A stretch of 64,000 bases of DNA, from positions 1,178,001 to 1,242,000 of the forward strand of contig NW_026570245.1 in assembly GCF_019649055.1 (NCBI RefSeq), read 5' to 3'. The stretch comes from Paramacrobiotus metropolitanus (lineage: Eukaryota; Tardigrada; Eutardigrada; Parachela; Macrobiotidae). Below the pieces are notes generated by a model. The model was not told the origin of the DNA. It ran no database searches and saw only the letters and a program-made list of their open reading frames with translations. The position numbers and the translations under genes are program-made. Shown here one piece after another: positions 52,492 through 62,402 of this stretch (the stretch's first letter is position 1; each line of letters begins with the position of its first letter).

Positions 52492-53584
52492 AGACGTACG
52501 TTTTAGTTCCCGAAACCGAGTTTTTAAAACAAAAGCATGCTCGGGAAGGTGTTCCCGCGCCGACTGCTTGGAAAAAGGCTCAAGACATTGGTCATGAAAT
52601 TACACAGCAGCTCATGGCGAAGGCTGCTTTTGATTACCAGCGTTCAAACAATACGGGTAACGCTCCAGTCGCGACTCCATTGTTGGAAACAGTGCAGGTT
52701 GAGTCTGCTGCTGCTACCAATACGTCACCCATAATGATTGATAAAAGTATACAAGCTCATTCTACAGGTGTTCTTAAAGATCAATATAGTCAAGCGGGTC
52801 CAAACGTAACCCATCAAGTTGTGCAGGCTGTGCCGACATTTCAAGAACAGGGTACTCAAGCAACAGCCTCACCGTTAGTTGAATATAAGTATGTCGAGGT
52901 ACCATCACAACCAATTGTACAATATGTACAAGTGCCTGGTGAGCCGCAAATACAAGTTGTTCCAAGCAAACCGGTAGTCAAACATGTTTATCGGAAGCCG
53001 AAAAAACCCGCTTTGGTCAAAAAGTCCATGTTAGACGCATTCCGAAATCCGATAACACTTTAAATGCCGCTATAGAATACGCTCCTACTCCGCCTAGTGT
53101 TCCGATAGTAGAATTTCCTGCTGATGGTGTGTTAGAATATCAAGTACCTGTCAATGGATCTTTTCCGGCTTTGGAAAATACTCAACCAGCTATTGAAGGG
53201 TCAAAAGCGCTGTCCGTTAAACCGAAAACTTTAAACCGGCTCCGGCAAAAAGACAAAGATCAGCAACTTGCTATTGAAGGGTCGAAAACGGTGGCAATTA
53301 GGCCAAAAACCTCTAAAAAGCTCCAAAAGGCCACACCAAAACCTAAGAAAAGGGCTGCAATTGCTAGTGGTTCTGAAAGATTAGCAATAGAAGCCAGTGA
53401 GGAAGAGCAAGCAGCTATTACCGACGCAACGCCGCTTAAGGCTTTAACTTACATACAATCAAATAAGGCTGAAAGTTCAGGTCAGCACAAAATACAGTTG
53501 AGAAAACGTAATAAACCGTCAGGACCTCCCGCTAAAAGACACAAAGGTGGTATACAAAGAGGCGGCTGGCTCTCGTACACATGA
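52488..53584 (+). pseudogene. Polinton structural-type protein, Gln/Pro-rich, probably frame-broken
   Basis: ORF 52,488-53,063 (MKTYVLVPETEFLKQKH) contains proline/valine-rich sequence. ORF 53,129-53,584 in another frame continues the style with repeated AIEGSK units (IEGSKALSVKPKT, IEGSKTVAIRPKT) and ends with a basic tail KRHKGGIQRGGWLSY. The second frame is also open upstream to about 53,030, so the pieces most likely form one protein with a slip near an A run at 53,020. No known function is recognised. It is flanked by ATGA overlaps on both sides. Confidence 0.5.
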
Positions 53585-54650
53585 TGAAGCCCACATTAGA
53601 TGATTTGTATTTGAATCCTGTTTCTCAAGGGAGTTTAGGTGGCATAGACCGCTTGTACAAAGAAGCCAGAAAACATGGATATACACGAAAGCAAGTTAAA
53701 GCTTACTTAGAAACCAAAGACGCATATACACAACACAAACCTTTTCGGTCAAAGTTCAAACGCCGAAAAATTATTTCCGTTAATGTGGGAGACCAACATC
53801 AAATTGATCTTGTGGATTTTCAAAAATTTGCTAGTTATAACGATGGCTTTAAGTATATTCTTATGTGTATCGACTGCTTTTCTCGTTATGCATGGGCTGA
53901 GCCGGTTAAATCAAAACGGCCTGCTAATATTCGTGAAGCGCTTTTGAAAATATACAAGAGCGATTATCCTCCATTACGCGTTCAAAGCGATAATGGTAAG
54001 GAATTTGTTAGTAAAGACATGCGTAAGTTTTTTGAAGAATGTAACGTTACATTTTTTACAACAAAAAACGATGATGTAAAGTGTGCGATGGTTGAACGTC
54101 TAAATCGTACAATTGAAGACCGGTTGTATGTGTTCATGACCGAAAACAACACATACCGATTCATTGATATCCTTCCTAAGGTTTTATCCGCTTACAATTC
54201 TACAAAACACTCGGCTACAGGAGTAGCCCCTAAAGACGTCGGTCCTGAAGAAGCTGAGCAAATTCTCCAGAAGATGGTTGATGAACAAAAGGTATGAAAA
54301 ATCCAGAACCAACATTTTCTGTTGGCGATCATGTACGTTTGGCAAAAAAAGAAACAGACATTTGAAAAAGGGTACGAGACTCGTTTCACAGAAGAAATTT
54401 TAAAATAACCCACACTACACGAAGCAGGAGCCATTACCTTTACACGGTCGAAGATTTAGCAGGCGAACCTGTAGACGGTAAGTTTTATCCGGAAGAGTTA
54501 TCTAAAGTCAAAATGGCAGAAAAGCCATATCACAGGATCTCTAGGATATTAAGGGAAAGGAAACATAAAGGAAAAGTACAATACTTAGTACGTTGGTATG
54601 GATACGGCCCTGCTTATGACTCTTGGGAAAACAAAGAAGATTTGAAATGA
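53581..54650 (+). pseudogene. Polinton retroviral-type integrase with C-terminal chromodomain, frame-broken
   Basis: ORF 53,581-54,297 (238 codons) holds the catalytic core. The three acidic residues are in HQIDLVDF, RVQSDNGKEF and CAMVERLNRTIEDR. After 54,297 the frame changes. An SH3-like basic part and a chromodomain (HRISRILRERKHKGKVQYLV, RWYGYGPAYDSWENKEDL) can be read up to the TGA at 54,648. Integrases of this type insert Polinton DNA and make 6-bp target duplications. The chromodomain is common in Polinton integrases. The stop overlaps the capsid-gene start as ATGA. Confidence 0.85.
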
Positions 54651-55356
54651 GTTTTTACATGACATTGCCGTCTTCGGCGTCAGAGGGGTTATACTCTGAT
54701 AACTGCCCTGGTAAATTTACAACGCTTCTCGCTAGACCCATAGATTTAGACGGTGCGTGGGAAGTAGGTCTTTCGGAAATTATTCTACCGCCTATGCGGA
54801 TAAAGTTTAATACCGGATTATCCATTGCTGTCTCGCGTGACGGTATGCCGTCTAGAATTCATAGATTCGTCGATCTACATGCTTTTGAGGATGAAAATCA
54901 TTTAATTCGTACGGTTAACAAACTGCTGAGGAAAACGTAGATGATAGGGACTCGAAAACCTACGGCCAGATAATAGTGAGTGGTCAAGCAGCTCAGTTAA
55001 ACATCACGCCGGGCCTCTCTTTAACTTTTACGGGCTCCGAATACGCGCGCGCACTAGGCATACTACACCAGTACACATATAACAGCAGAGATGCTCTGAC
55101 TCATATGTTATATCCGGGACAGCATAGTCGTCTCGTGCATGTATATTGTGACGTGATTACACATGGGTTGGTAGGTGACTCAATGGTGCCTTTACTACGC
55201 ACCTTATCGACTCAAGCGAATTCATTTCGAGAGACAGTAATTCGTTTTGAAAATCCGCATTATATGCCGTTAGCCTACCATACGTTTCAAACTATAGAAA
55301 TAGCGATGCGCGATGATTTAGGAAAGAAGTACTCTTTCATCCAGGTACATCAGTAA
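54647..55356 (+). pseudogene. Polinton minor capsid (penton-like) protein, frame-broken
   Basis: ORF 54,647-54,940 (MSFYMTLPSSASEGLYSDN) and ORF 54,976-55,356 lie in different frames. Together they have the length and blocks of the Polinton single-jelly-roll minor capsid protein: an N-terminal FxTxLxxPIDLDGAWEVGLSEI-like region and a C-terminal VYCDVITHGLVGDSMVPLLR block. It would occupy the virion five-fold vertices. The change of frame is near 54,935. Confidence 0.75.
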
Positions 55357-55390
55357 TTAAACTACACTTTCGACCAAAGAAGCATTAAAA

Positions 55391-55773
55391 ATGGTTCTAC
55401 AGGAGTTAAAATTTGACGAGCACCGCTACACCCAGATCTTTACCAAACAGCATGGGTACGGTATGCCATATTATCGTGGCGCACCCATGAAAGGTGGTAG
55501 TTTCTGGGGTCGCGTGATTGGTTTTGCAAGGGTTTGTTCAGCAAAGCTGCACCACATATAAACAATTTAATTGCCACTGCACAACCTCACATGAAAACAA
55601 TGGCCAGCAAAGCTGTGGAATCCGTAATCGATAAAGCTGTTGAGCGTGTTAGCGAGAAATTACGCAACACGGCTCAACAACAGGGGTCGGGTATTAAGGG
55701 TCGTCGTCGAAAGAGAATAATCAAAACCACGAAACGTCAACGCGCAATAGACGCTATAAAAGACAAACTGTAA
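55391..55773 (+). pseudogene. Polinton basic core/minor capsid protein, frame-broken
   Basis: The first piece (55,391-about 55,560, MVLQELKFDEHRYTQIF...GGSFWGRVIGFA) is too short to stand out. The second (55,534-55,773) overlaps it in another frame, MFSKAAPHINNLIATAQPHM, and ends with a strongly basic GRRRKRIIKTTKRQ tail. A glycine/aromatic segment followed by an amphipathic helix and basic end is typical of small virion proteins next to the hexon gene in Polintons. It ends two bases before the major capsid ATG. Confidence 0.55.
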
Positions 55774-55775
55774 CG

Positions 55776-57122
55776 ATGGCTCTTATTGAAGCTGGCTCAG
55801 AACCCTCCATGCTGTTGGAAAGTCACTTGTTTTATCTTCCAGCTACGCTAACGGAAAGGTGGAATACACATGACTATGACTTGGGACCGTCTCAAGCCGT
55901 AACTGACGATTCAAACGATATTGTATTTACAATTTCACCGTGTCAAACCGAGCTTATCAGTTTAGCTGACATTAGATTTTCATGTGATTTACACGTTACT
56001 AATTCTGCTGGTACTGTTCCAACAGAAAAAGACTGTCTTGCACCAATTAACAATATTTTGCATAGTTTATTTCAGTCAGTTACGGTTTCATTGGGAGGTC
56101 GCAACATAACCGATAACAGTCCTTTGTATCACATTCGAGCGTACATTGAATCCCTTCTGGGTTTCACTGTTCAGGCTCAGAACAGTCAGTTGAGCCTGTG
56201 TGGATTTGCGTTGGACACTGACCTTGACAAAGACCCGTTATACATGAATGAGATAAATGGGGCAACAACATTTCATAGTAAGGGTGCCGAAACGCGAAGA
56301 ACATGGTTGCAGACTTTCCGTCCGTTGCAGTTGTCTGGTAAACTACACTGCGACTTGTTCCAGCAAGACCGACCACTAATTCCTGGTGTAGAGTTGAGCA
56401 TTAAACTGATACGAAACAGGGCTAGTCTTTGTTTTCTTACTGATAATGATCTAGCAGCTCCAAAGGCTTTTGCTATTCGAAACCCCAAGCTGAAAGTTCG
56501 AAAGTATGAACCTTCTCCAGACTTTCTAGCAGCCATGACAAAGCAACTGGTCACAACTAATGCAAAATATCACATTGAACGGGTTGCTTTAAGACAGACC
56601 ACAATGCAATCAGGCCAGCAGCAGCTATCCTGGGCAAATATTGTTATTGGACAGTTACCCAAGGTAATGTTCTTTGCAATGTCACCCAATCGGTCATTCG
56701 TTGGCGATTTTAAGTCAACTCCGTTCAATTTTCATCATTTCAACATATCTAACTTAAGTGCTGAAATTGATGGACAGCTTTTTTCCTACGCGGGGTACAA
56801 TTTAGATTTCCAGAACGGTGCGTCAATTGAAGGGTATGAAGGGTTGTTAGATACTCTAGAGCGGCTGCATGAAGGTCATGGCGAACTACCATTTGACAGG
56901 TCCGTATTTAACAAGGGTGGTTTCAATATTTTTGGGTTTGACTTCACTCGCGGCCATACGGGCAGAGGAGCGTTGTCGCTGATAAGGCAAGGTAATTTAA
57001 ACATCAATGTTAAATTTGCAAAACCGCTACCTGAAGGTATAGTTTGCGTAGCTATGATGGTCTTCGATAACATTATCGAAATTAACAACAATCGCCAAGT
57101 ACTTTTCGACTTTGCGCCATGA
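55776..57122 (+). CDS. Polinton major capsid protein (double jelly-roll, hexon-like)
   Basis: An intact 448-codon ORF starts MALIEAGSEPSMLLESHLF. Features match the Polinton major capsid protein: an LFYLPATLTERWNTHDY start, a VFTISPCQTELISLADIRF beta block, the HSLFQSVTVSLGGRNIT motif, and a C-terminal GRGALSLIRQGNLNINVKFA block. The fold is a double jelly-roll trimer forming pseudo-hexameric capsomers. It is one of the few late Polinton genes without a frame break. Its TGA overlaps the protease ATG (ATGA at 57,119). Confidence 0.88.
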   Translation: MALIEAGSEPSMLLESHLFYLPATLTERWNTHDYDLGPSQAVTDDSNDIVFTISPCQTELISLADIRFSCDLHVTNSAGTVPTEKDCLAPINNILHSLFQSVTVSLGGRNITDNSPLYHIRAYIESLLGFTVQAQNSQLSLCGFALDTDLDKDPLYMNEINGATTFHSKGAETRRTWLQTFRPLQLSGKLHCDLFQQDRPLIPGVELSIKLIRNRASLCFLTDNDLAAPKAFAIRNPKLKVRKYEPSPDFLAAMTKQLVTTNAKYHIERVALRQTTMQSGQQQLSWANIVIGQLPKVMFFAMSPNRSFVGDFKSTPFNFHHFNISNLSAEIDGQLFSYAGYNLDFQNGASIEGYEGLLDTLERLHEGHGELPFDRSVFNKGGFNIFGFDFTRGHTGRGALSLIRQGNLNINVKFAKPLPEGIVCVAMMVFDNIIEINNNRQVLFDFAP

Positions 57123-57617
57123 ACAGCCTACAAATAGATTCAGCGCTAAAGCAAGATCCTAACGTTCGCGACATTTTTGTCGGAGTATTTGCCAGTGATA
57201 CACTGCCAGCAAAAGAATTTCCAGGTGCATACATATCTAACACTCAACCGTCAGGTGCGGCGGGTGAACACTGGGTAGCATTTTATTGTACGAAACCCGG
57301 TACGTTAGAAGTTTTGATTCGTACGGAAAAATCCCGGCGACTATTCAGATGACATTGAAAAATGGATAGACAACGACTTTGTTATAATGTCGAATACTGA
57401 GCGACAGAACGCTGATAGTACTGTATGTGGTCAATATTGTATGTTTTTCGTTTTATTACGTTGCTACGGGTTTTCGTATAAAGACGTCATGTCTGCTCTC
57501 ACTAAGCATAAAGGTGTGAATGATAAATTTGTATGTAAATTCATCAACAAGTTTTTTCGACTAAGGACTGTAGTCCGTGACGCAACATTTATACGCGACC
57601 TTATAAGAAATGGTTAA
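57119..57617 (+). pseudogene. Polinton adenain-like cysteine protease, frame-broken
   Basis: ORF 57,119-57,352 carries the catalytic histidine (GEHWVAFYC). ORF 57,387-57,617 carries the nucleophile block STVCGQYCMFFVL. The acidic residue motif FDSYG lies between, in a third frame at about 57,315. The family is the Ulp1/adenain clan that processes capsid precursor proteins. It starts in an ATGA overlap with the major capsid gene. Breaks near 57,310 and 57,340 would disable it unless they are sequence errors. Confidence 0.8.
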
Positions 57618-57693
57618 GCCGTTAGCTAAAAAAGCAGCATCAGTATTCTTTGCAGTACTGGTCACCATGCTGCTGGTAGTTTTAATACTTTAG
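57610..57693 (+). CDS. 27-residue single-pass membrane peptide
   Basis: A small ORF overlaps the end of the protease ORF by 8 bases. It encodes MVKPLAKKAASVFF followed by a hydrophobic stretch ending VTMLLVVLIL, i.e. a basic N-terminus and one membrane helix. A second frame, open to 57,809 without its own ATG, follows with charged sequence ending SDEATQTD. It could be a small virion or lytic membrane protein, or chance coding. Confidence 0.4.
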   Translation: MVKPLAKKAASVFFAVLVTMLLVVLIL

Positions 57694-57811
57694 AGATTGT
57701 TTCCTATTTTATCAAGTCCGCCAATCGTACGCAGTTGGAAGAATCAAGAAAAATTACGAAAGAGGTGCTGGATGTAATGGTGAGCGACGAAGCGACGCAA
57801 ACAGATTAGGT

Positions 57812-57849
57812 TTCCCCTTTCTTTTATTGATTTTTCCCCACCCTCTTTT
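57812..57849 (-). terminator. 38-bp 3' element, right copy (after DNA polymerase)
   Basis: It begins two bases after the stop codon of the leftward DNA polymerase gene and matches the copy at 48,569-48,606 at 35 of 38 positions by my count. The sense strand contains GGGTGGGG and AATAAA. It also lies where rightward late transcripts converge with the polymerase transcript. Confidence 0.65.
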
Positions 57850-57850
57850 T

Positions 57851-60800
57851 TTATCGCGTGCCAAAAGGCAGCGTTGTAAAATCATCTAACATGATGCGCT
57901 TGTCGTAAACAAGCTTCAATTTTTTAGCCAACTGAACAGTATTAATTTCTTGGGTTTTTCCATTTCGTTTGATGTATTCTGGATATACAACCTGCACATG
58001 CCCATCCACACCATCCAGTAACCGCTTCAGCTGGTTAAAATCCAAGGCTTTTCCAGTCCGCGTCAGCTCCTTCGTGACCGAGTCCCAATCCAGAATATCT
58101 TCCGTAAATCCGTTCTGCATCATCCCTTTCACTTTCAACTCAATGCGCCCCGTATTGGTTTCGTAGCTGTACACTTTTGGACCACACGAAACAAATTTGA
58201 CGATATGATTCTCGCCAGCTTCTAGCTGGTTATCCCAGTCCCCAAGAATACTGCCGGTATCAGGAAGCCAGTCGCCAGGTCGGTGAATGAATATGACGGA
58301 ATCCGTGTCGTAGTACAGGAGGCGCTCGCCCAACTTTTCCATGAGGGATAACAGTATAAGTCGCGCATGGCTGGTGGTGAAGGCGGCAATGACAACATTC
58401 GTACCGTTGCTACCTTCATTGTAGTCATCCACTTTCGAGTGTGTTACCATTAGACACGTTGGGCTTACGCCATACACATCATGTATTTCAATAGCTTTTG
58501 AACGACACAGATCAGAATACCGTTTGGGGTCGTAGACAAACTCCGTTGAGTTCATATCGCAACTTTGACCGGTTTTACCCCAAAGACTGTTCACCACAAT
58601 CTTGGTAGTGCTTTTCTTTCCAGCATCGAAAACCATAGCATCAGGATCCAAGGAAATGCCTTCGCGTTCTCTAACCGTCTGAATAAACTTGGTTTTCTTT
58701 TCATCGGAATCGCACCACGCAGGCCAACCACTGGCTTCCATTTTCACTTTTAAAAACTTGTCCATGTATGCCGCAAAGAGTTTGGTGTCAGACTGCGTCC
58801 AGTGCCACACTTCATACATTTCCACAACACGATACCCCACATCGATGGCATGATGTAGCTCGGGTGTCGCCCAAACCCTTCGAAACAGCGATCATCGTCT
58901 GTATGCGCACAACGGCTTGACGCTTTTTCCATTGCGCATTTTTTGCATAGAACAAACATAAGCTTGCCGTTTATTGTGGCCGGTAAGACTGGATACAGGC
59001 ATTGATTCGGAGCCGCTACTTTGCAGTAGACCAGTCCAAAATAATCTTTGGCATCCTTGAAATTGGATACGATTACTTCAGGATGGCCGACCGGGTATGC
59101 CTTAGTCTTGTTCACGAATGGGTACAAGCTAACAACGTCATAGTGCCTAATTTCTTCGTCATCCTTCACTTGGTAGTACAAACGACTAGCATTCGTCCTG
59201 CCTCCTTTGAAGGCGTCACGAGGATTCATTGGCTCACGAATGTTCATATTCAGCAGAAATGCGGCAATATCGGGATCTTGTCGTTCTTTGAGCCACTCAC
59301 AACTCCATTTCACCTCTACAGTGTAGCCCTGACTTTCAAGGAAGCGTTCGCGTTCCTGGAACTCTTCGTAAACTTCGCGCATTTTCTTTTGGAGTATGGT
59401 ACAACATCGTTTTCTTCAGTACAGAAAGGATGTCCATGGAAGACGCAGCCGTTATACTCGTAAACGGTTTGTGTCTCCTTGTCAAAACCGTCTACAAAGT
59501 ATCGCCCAATTTTAACTTCTTTGCCGTTCCGACCATGTCGTATACGACCGTTTGCGCTCATGTTTTCCCATTCCAGCCATTGTGTGGCTTGAATGCTAGT
59601 CCGTCGGTTTCTGTGCGGTCCGTGACTGGATAACGCGGCAACTTTGTTCTCGGGAAGGTGAAACATTCTCCAGTACCGGTAGCAGGCCGAAGGCATGGTC
59701 ATGCTTTCCATTGGATTCAGCGACGTCAGAGCTTGGTAATCGCTGATAAACTTCAGCGCACACACACGCAAAACCGTAACATCGTTCGAGCAGTATGTCA
59801 TCATCTGCTCGCGAAAATTGAACACCCCATTGGCGGCCGCTTTAGCTTCAGCGTGCCACTTTAGAAATTCTTCTTTTTGCTTTTTTCGCATTCCATCAAT
59901 CATGTACTGTTCCGGCTCGGGCCAGGGCAAATCGGTTTTATCCCAATTTTCAGGCTTATTAAATCGATGTGGGAAGTCGCCTTTCTGCACTTCGATTTCC
60001 AAGCCAACTATGGTAACTGGCTCAACTTCAAAGCCAGAAAGTTGAGTGTATCACGTGAACGGATCCCCAGTTTGCGGTACCGTAATTCCAACAACTGCGT
60101 CCCACGCTTGATGACCTCCACTCCTTTCAAACCATTGTCCAACATGTACTTTAGGACAAAATGTCCATCGTAGCCACGAAAATTGTGTGCTATGATAGTA
60201 AATCCCCGATGCTTTTCTTGAAACAGCCAGCGCCCAAATGCCTCATCAACTTCCGTATTCATCGGCTGACCATCTTCCGGAAAACGTACTTCCGAACCAT
60301 CAGCATATTGCGCAACGATGCATGTGGGCACATGACCATTCACTGGATCGTTGTAGGTTTCGTAATCGAAGAAAATGTATTTCATTTCTTCTTGCTGCCA
60401 TGGTGGCGGTGCCTTGAGCGGTTTTATGTAGCACAAATGCGTAGCTTGAAGAAAAAACCATTGCACGTGTTGCAATAAATTTCTCCGCACTGGTGTTTTA
60501 CGTTTTGCCACGACTGGAAAGATTTACAAAAACACCGCATGCCTGGCAGATGAACATTTGCTCGCAATAATTCTTTCCATTTTTCCTTTTCTTCTTATGG
60601 ATATCGAAACACTGTTGGTTGTGGAACCGACGGCTGCATTCAGTGCAGGAGATTGGGTTGTCCACCAGACAATCGCTCTTGTTGCGGTAGCACGACCTAC
60701 ATTTCCCCTCGCAACGATGACGTTCTTTATGATGATACGGTCGATCGCAATCATTGCAGAAGTAGGAGAGCAGTAAAAGCCTGTCGCGGTTGTGACCAGG

Positions 60801-61936
60801 TCAAAATGCTCATTGTCCAGCAACAAAAAAATCTCCTGCATATCATGGGTTTTACGCTCGGGTACCCGTGCAATAATCATATCGCCTTGATTGGCCGATA
60901 TAACTTTAATTTGAAACTCGGGAAATTCATTTTCCTGTAGCACGCCTAAGACATCAAGGTCGCAGTAATGGCCGGGTTGCAGATCGCAGTTATTCATTAT
61001 CTTGGCGGCCTCCGCTTCCAAGTTGTGAGTGCGGTTAGCGCGAATATAATTGTACCATTTATTTTTATGCTGCGGAACTTCAAGGTCATGCGTCAGGCGA
61101 AATTTCCCCAGGAACAATGCGGCGGGTAAGCACAAGTTATTCCCTACACGAACGCTTACAATGGATTTCTTGAAACGATTTCTGTCATGCTTAACGTGCT
61201 GATGCCTGAGGAACCAGGATCCACCAGCCGGCATGATAGAACGCCAAATCCGTATGGTGAAAGAATCGTCAATCACCAACTTCTGGCCGGAGTTCAGAAG
61301 CTCAATACGATGCATAAAAGCGGGTATGCTAAAGTCAGAGAGCTTTCGCATGGTTAAATAAAACGCTCTTTCAAGCCCATCCGATTTAAGAGCCACAACA
61401 ACGCGGTCCGTCGGGGCAAATTCTTTAAAACACAAATCCATTATGACGCGCAAGATTTCCGGCATGATGAGCATGGTTTCTTCTTTTGCAAATATTCGCG
61501 GTAGCGAGGCTATCTGGACACGGTATTTCTGTTCAGTGCTGTTGAATGTTTTGAAAACGCGTTCCGACTCTTTGACCAACTGGAATAGACCTGAGAAATC
61601 GGGCAGCGATTCATCACGGACCGCTTTTCCACCAGCTTGCGGCACTTGAGGATCTTCATACTGCCAGTCGTCCAGTTGCGCAAGAGCAAGAGCGGCAGCT
61701 AAAGATCCGGGGCTCAACTGATCAGCCTGATCCAGATGCAGCAAAGCCGTTGCTAGAGTCTGTTCATTGAACTCATTGGGATTAGCAAGCATGTGATCAA
61801 AAGCTGCTTGATCTTCAACGGTTAACTGGTACGCATCGTTAGCTTGCTGCTGCTGCTCATCATCAACATCCATCCACGGCTCACTGAGTATGGCCGCAAT
61901 AGCCGCATGATCAGATGCAGACAACTCATAAGTCAT
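57851..61936 (-). pseudogene. Polinton protein-primed DNA polymerase B, in five frame-shifted pieces
   Basis: Pieces in order are 60,524-61,936, 60,008-60,511, 59,316-60,002, 58,750-59,382 and 57,851-58,840. The N-terminal part starts MTYELSASDHAAIAAIL, has the VRVGNNLCLPAALFLG block, and leads to a cysteine/histidine zinc region readable in another frame at about 60,560-60,770. Exonuclease motifs are FDYET (ExoI), AHNFRGYDGHF (ExoII) and YCSNDV (ExoIII). Polymerase motifs are DVVSLYPFVNK (A), VVNSLWGK (B), YYDTDSVIF (C) and KVYSYET. This family replicates linear DNA from a terminal protein. All catalytic motifs survive, but at least four frame changes split the gene. A TATAAAAC box lies about 55 bases upstream. 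Confidence 0.88.
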
Positions 61937-61989
61937 TTTTTTCGCCAGATGTGAGGGATTAAAATGAAGAAAAATCTCGTGCCGCGCGG

Positions 61990-61997
61990 GTTTTATA
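61990..61997 (-). promoter_or_regulatory. TATA box of the Polinton DNA polymerase gene
   Basis: The minus strand reads TATAAAAC about 55 bases upstream of the polymerase ATG (61,936). It matches the TATA-type promoters at the element's left arm. Confidence 0.55.
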
Positions 61998-62112
61998 CAC
62001 GAGCTGAATTACTGCAGCGTGTGCTTATTGGTCTGATGTTTTCTGTAATGCGATGCAATTGGTTAACAGTGTTTAAGCCACACCTTTGGGCGTTCCAGTG
62101 GGCGCGAGTGGA

Positions 62113-62143
62113 TACTTACCGGCGCTAGCAGCGCCGGTAAGTA
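62113..62143. repeat. Perfect 14-bp-arm hairpin near the Polinton right end
   Basis: Arms at 62,113-62,126 and 62,130-62,143 are perfect reverse complements (left arm TACTTACCGGCGCT) around a 3-base AGC loop. It is GC-rich compared with its surroundings and followed by a T run. It lies outside the polymerase promoter, where a terminal inverted repeat or replication end might be expected. No matching copy was seen near the left end. Confidence 0.75.
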
Positions 62144-62402
62144 ACCGCTCGGCCTTTTTTTCGACATGTTTGAACGTGAAAAACTAACGAAAAAGAACCA
62201 CGTTGTATTATTTCCAACAACAACCATCTCCATCGAAAACAGTCTACACCATTACCACAACACTGTAATTCCACTAATACTGTAACCATTATCCCACGGT
62301 ATGCGGTATCAAATGAGAGGTATGAAAACTGTACTGCCGTTATCCCATGGTATGTATTGTATGTAAAAACAAAACCATAAAAAAGAAAAGCACTACGACA
62401 TT
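62144..62402. other. Junction between Polinton and right-hand host gene
   Basis: About 260 bases hold the 3' UTR of the minus-strand gene ending at 62,403 and presumably the Polinton's right boundary. No target-site duplication or terminal inverted repeat was recognised. A short word recurs twice (TTATCCCACGGTATG and TTATCCCATGGTATG). Confidence 0.35.

Noticed and set aside
48569-62150. Long terminal inverted repeats of the Polinton
   Set aside because: I looked for a reverse-complement match between the left arm (48.4-48.6 kb) and right arm (61.9-62.4 kb) and found none. The 38-bp element is a direct, not inverted, repeat and is tied to gene ends.
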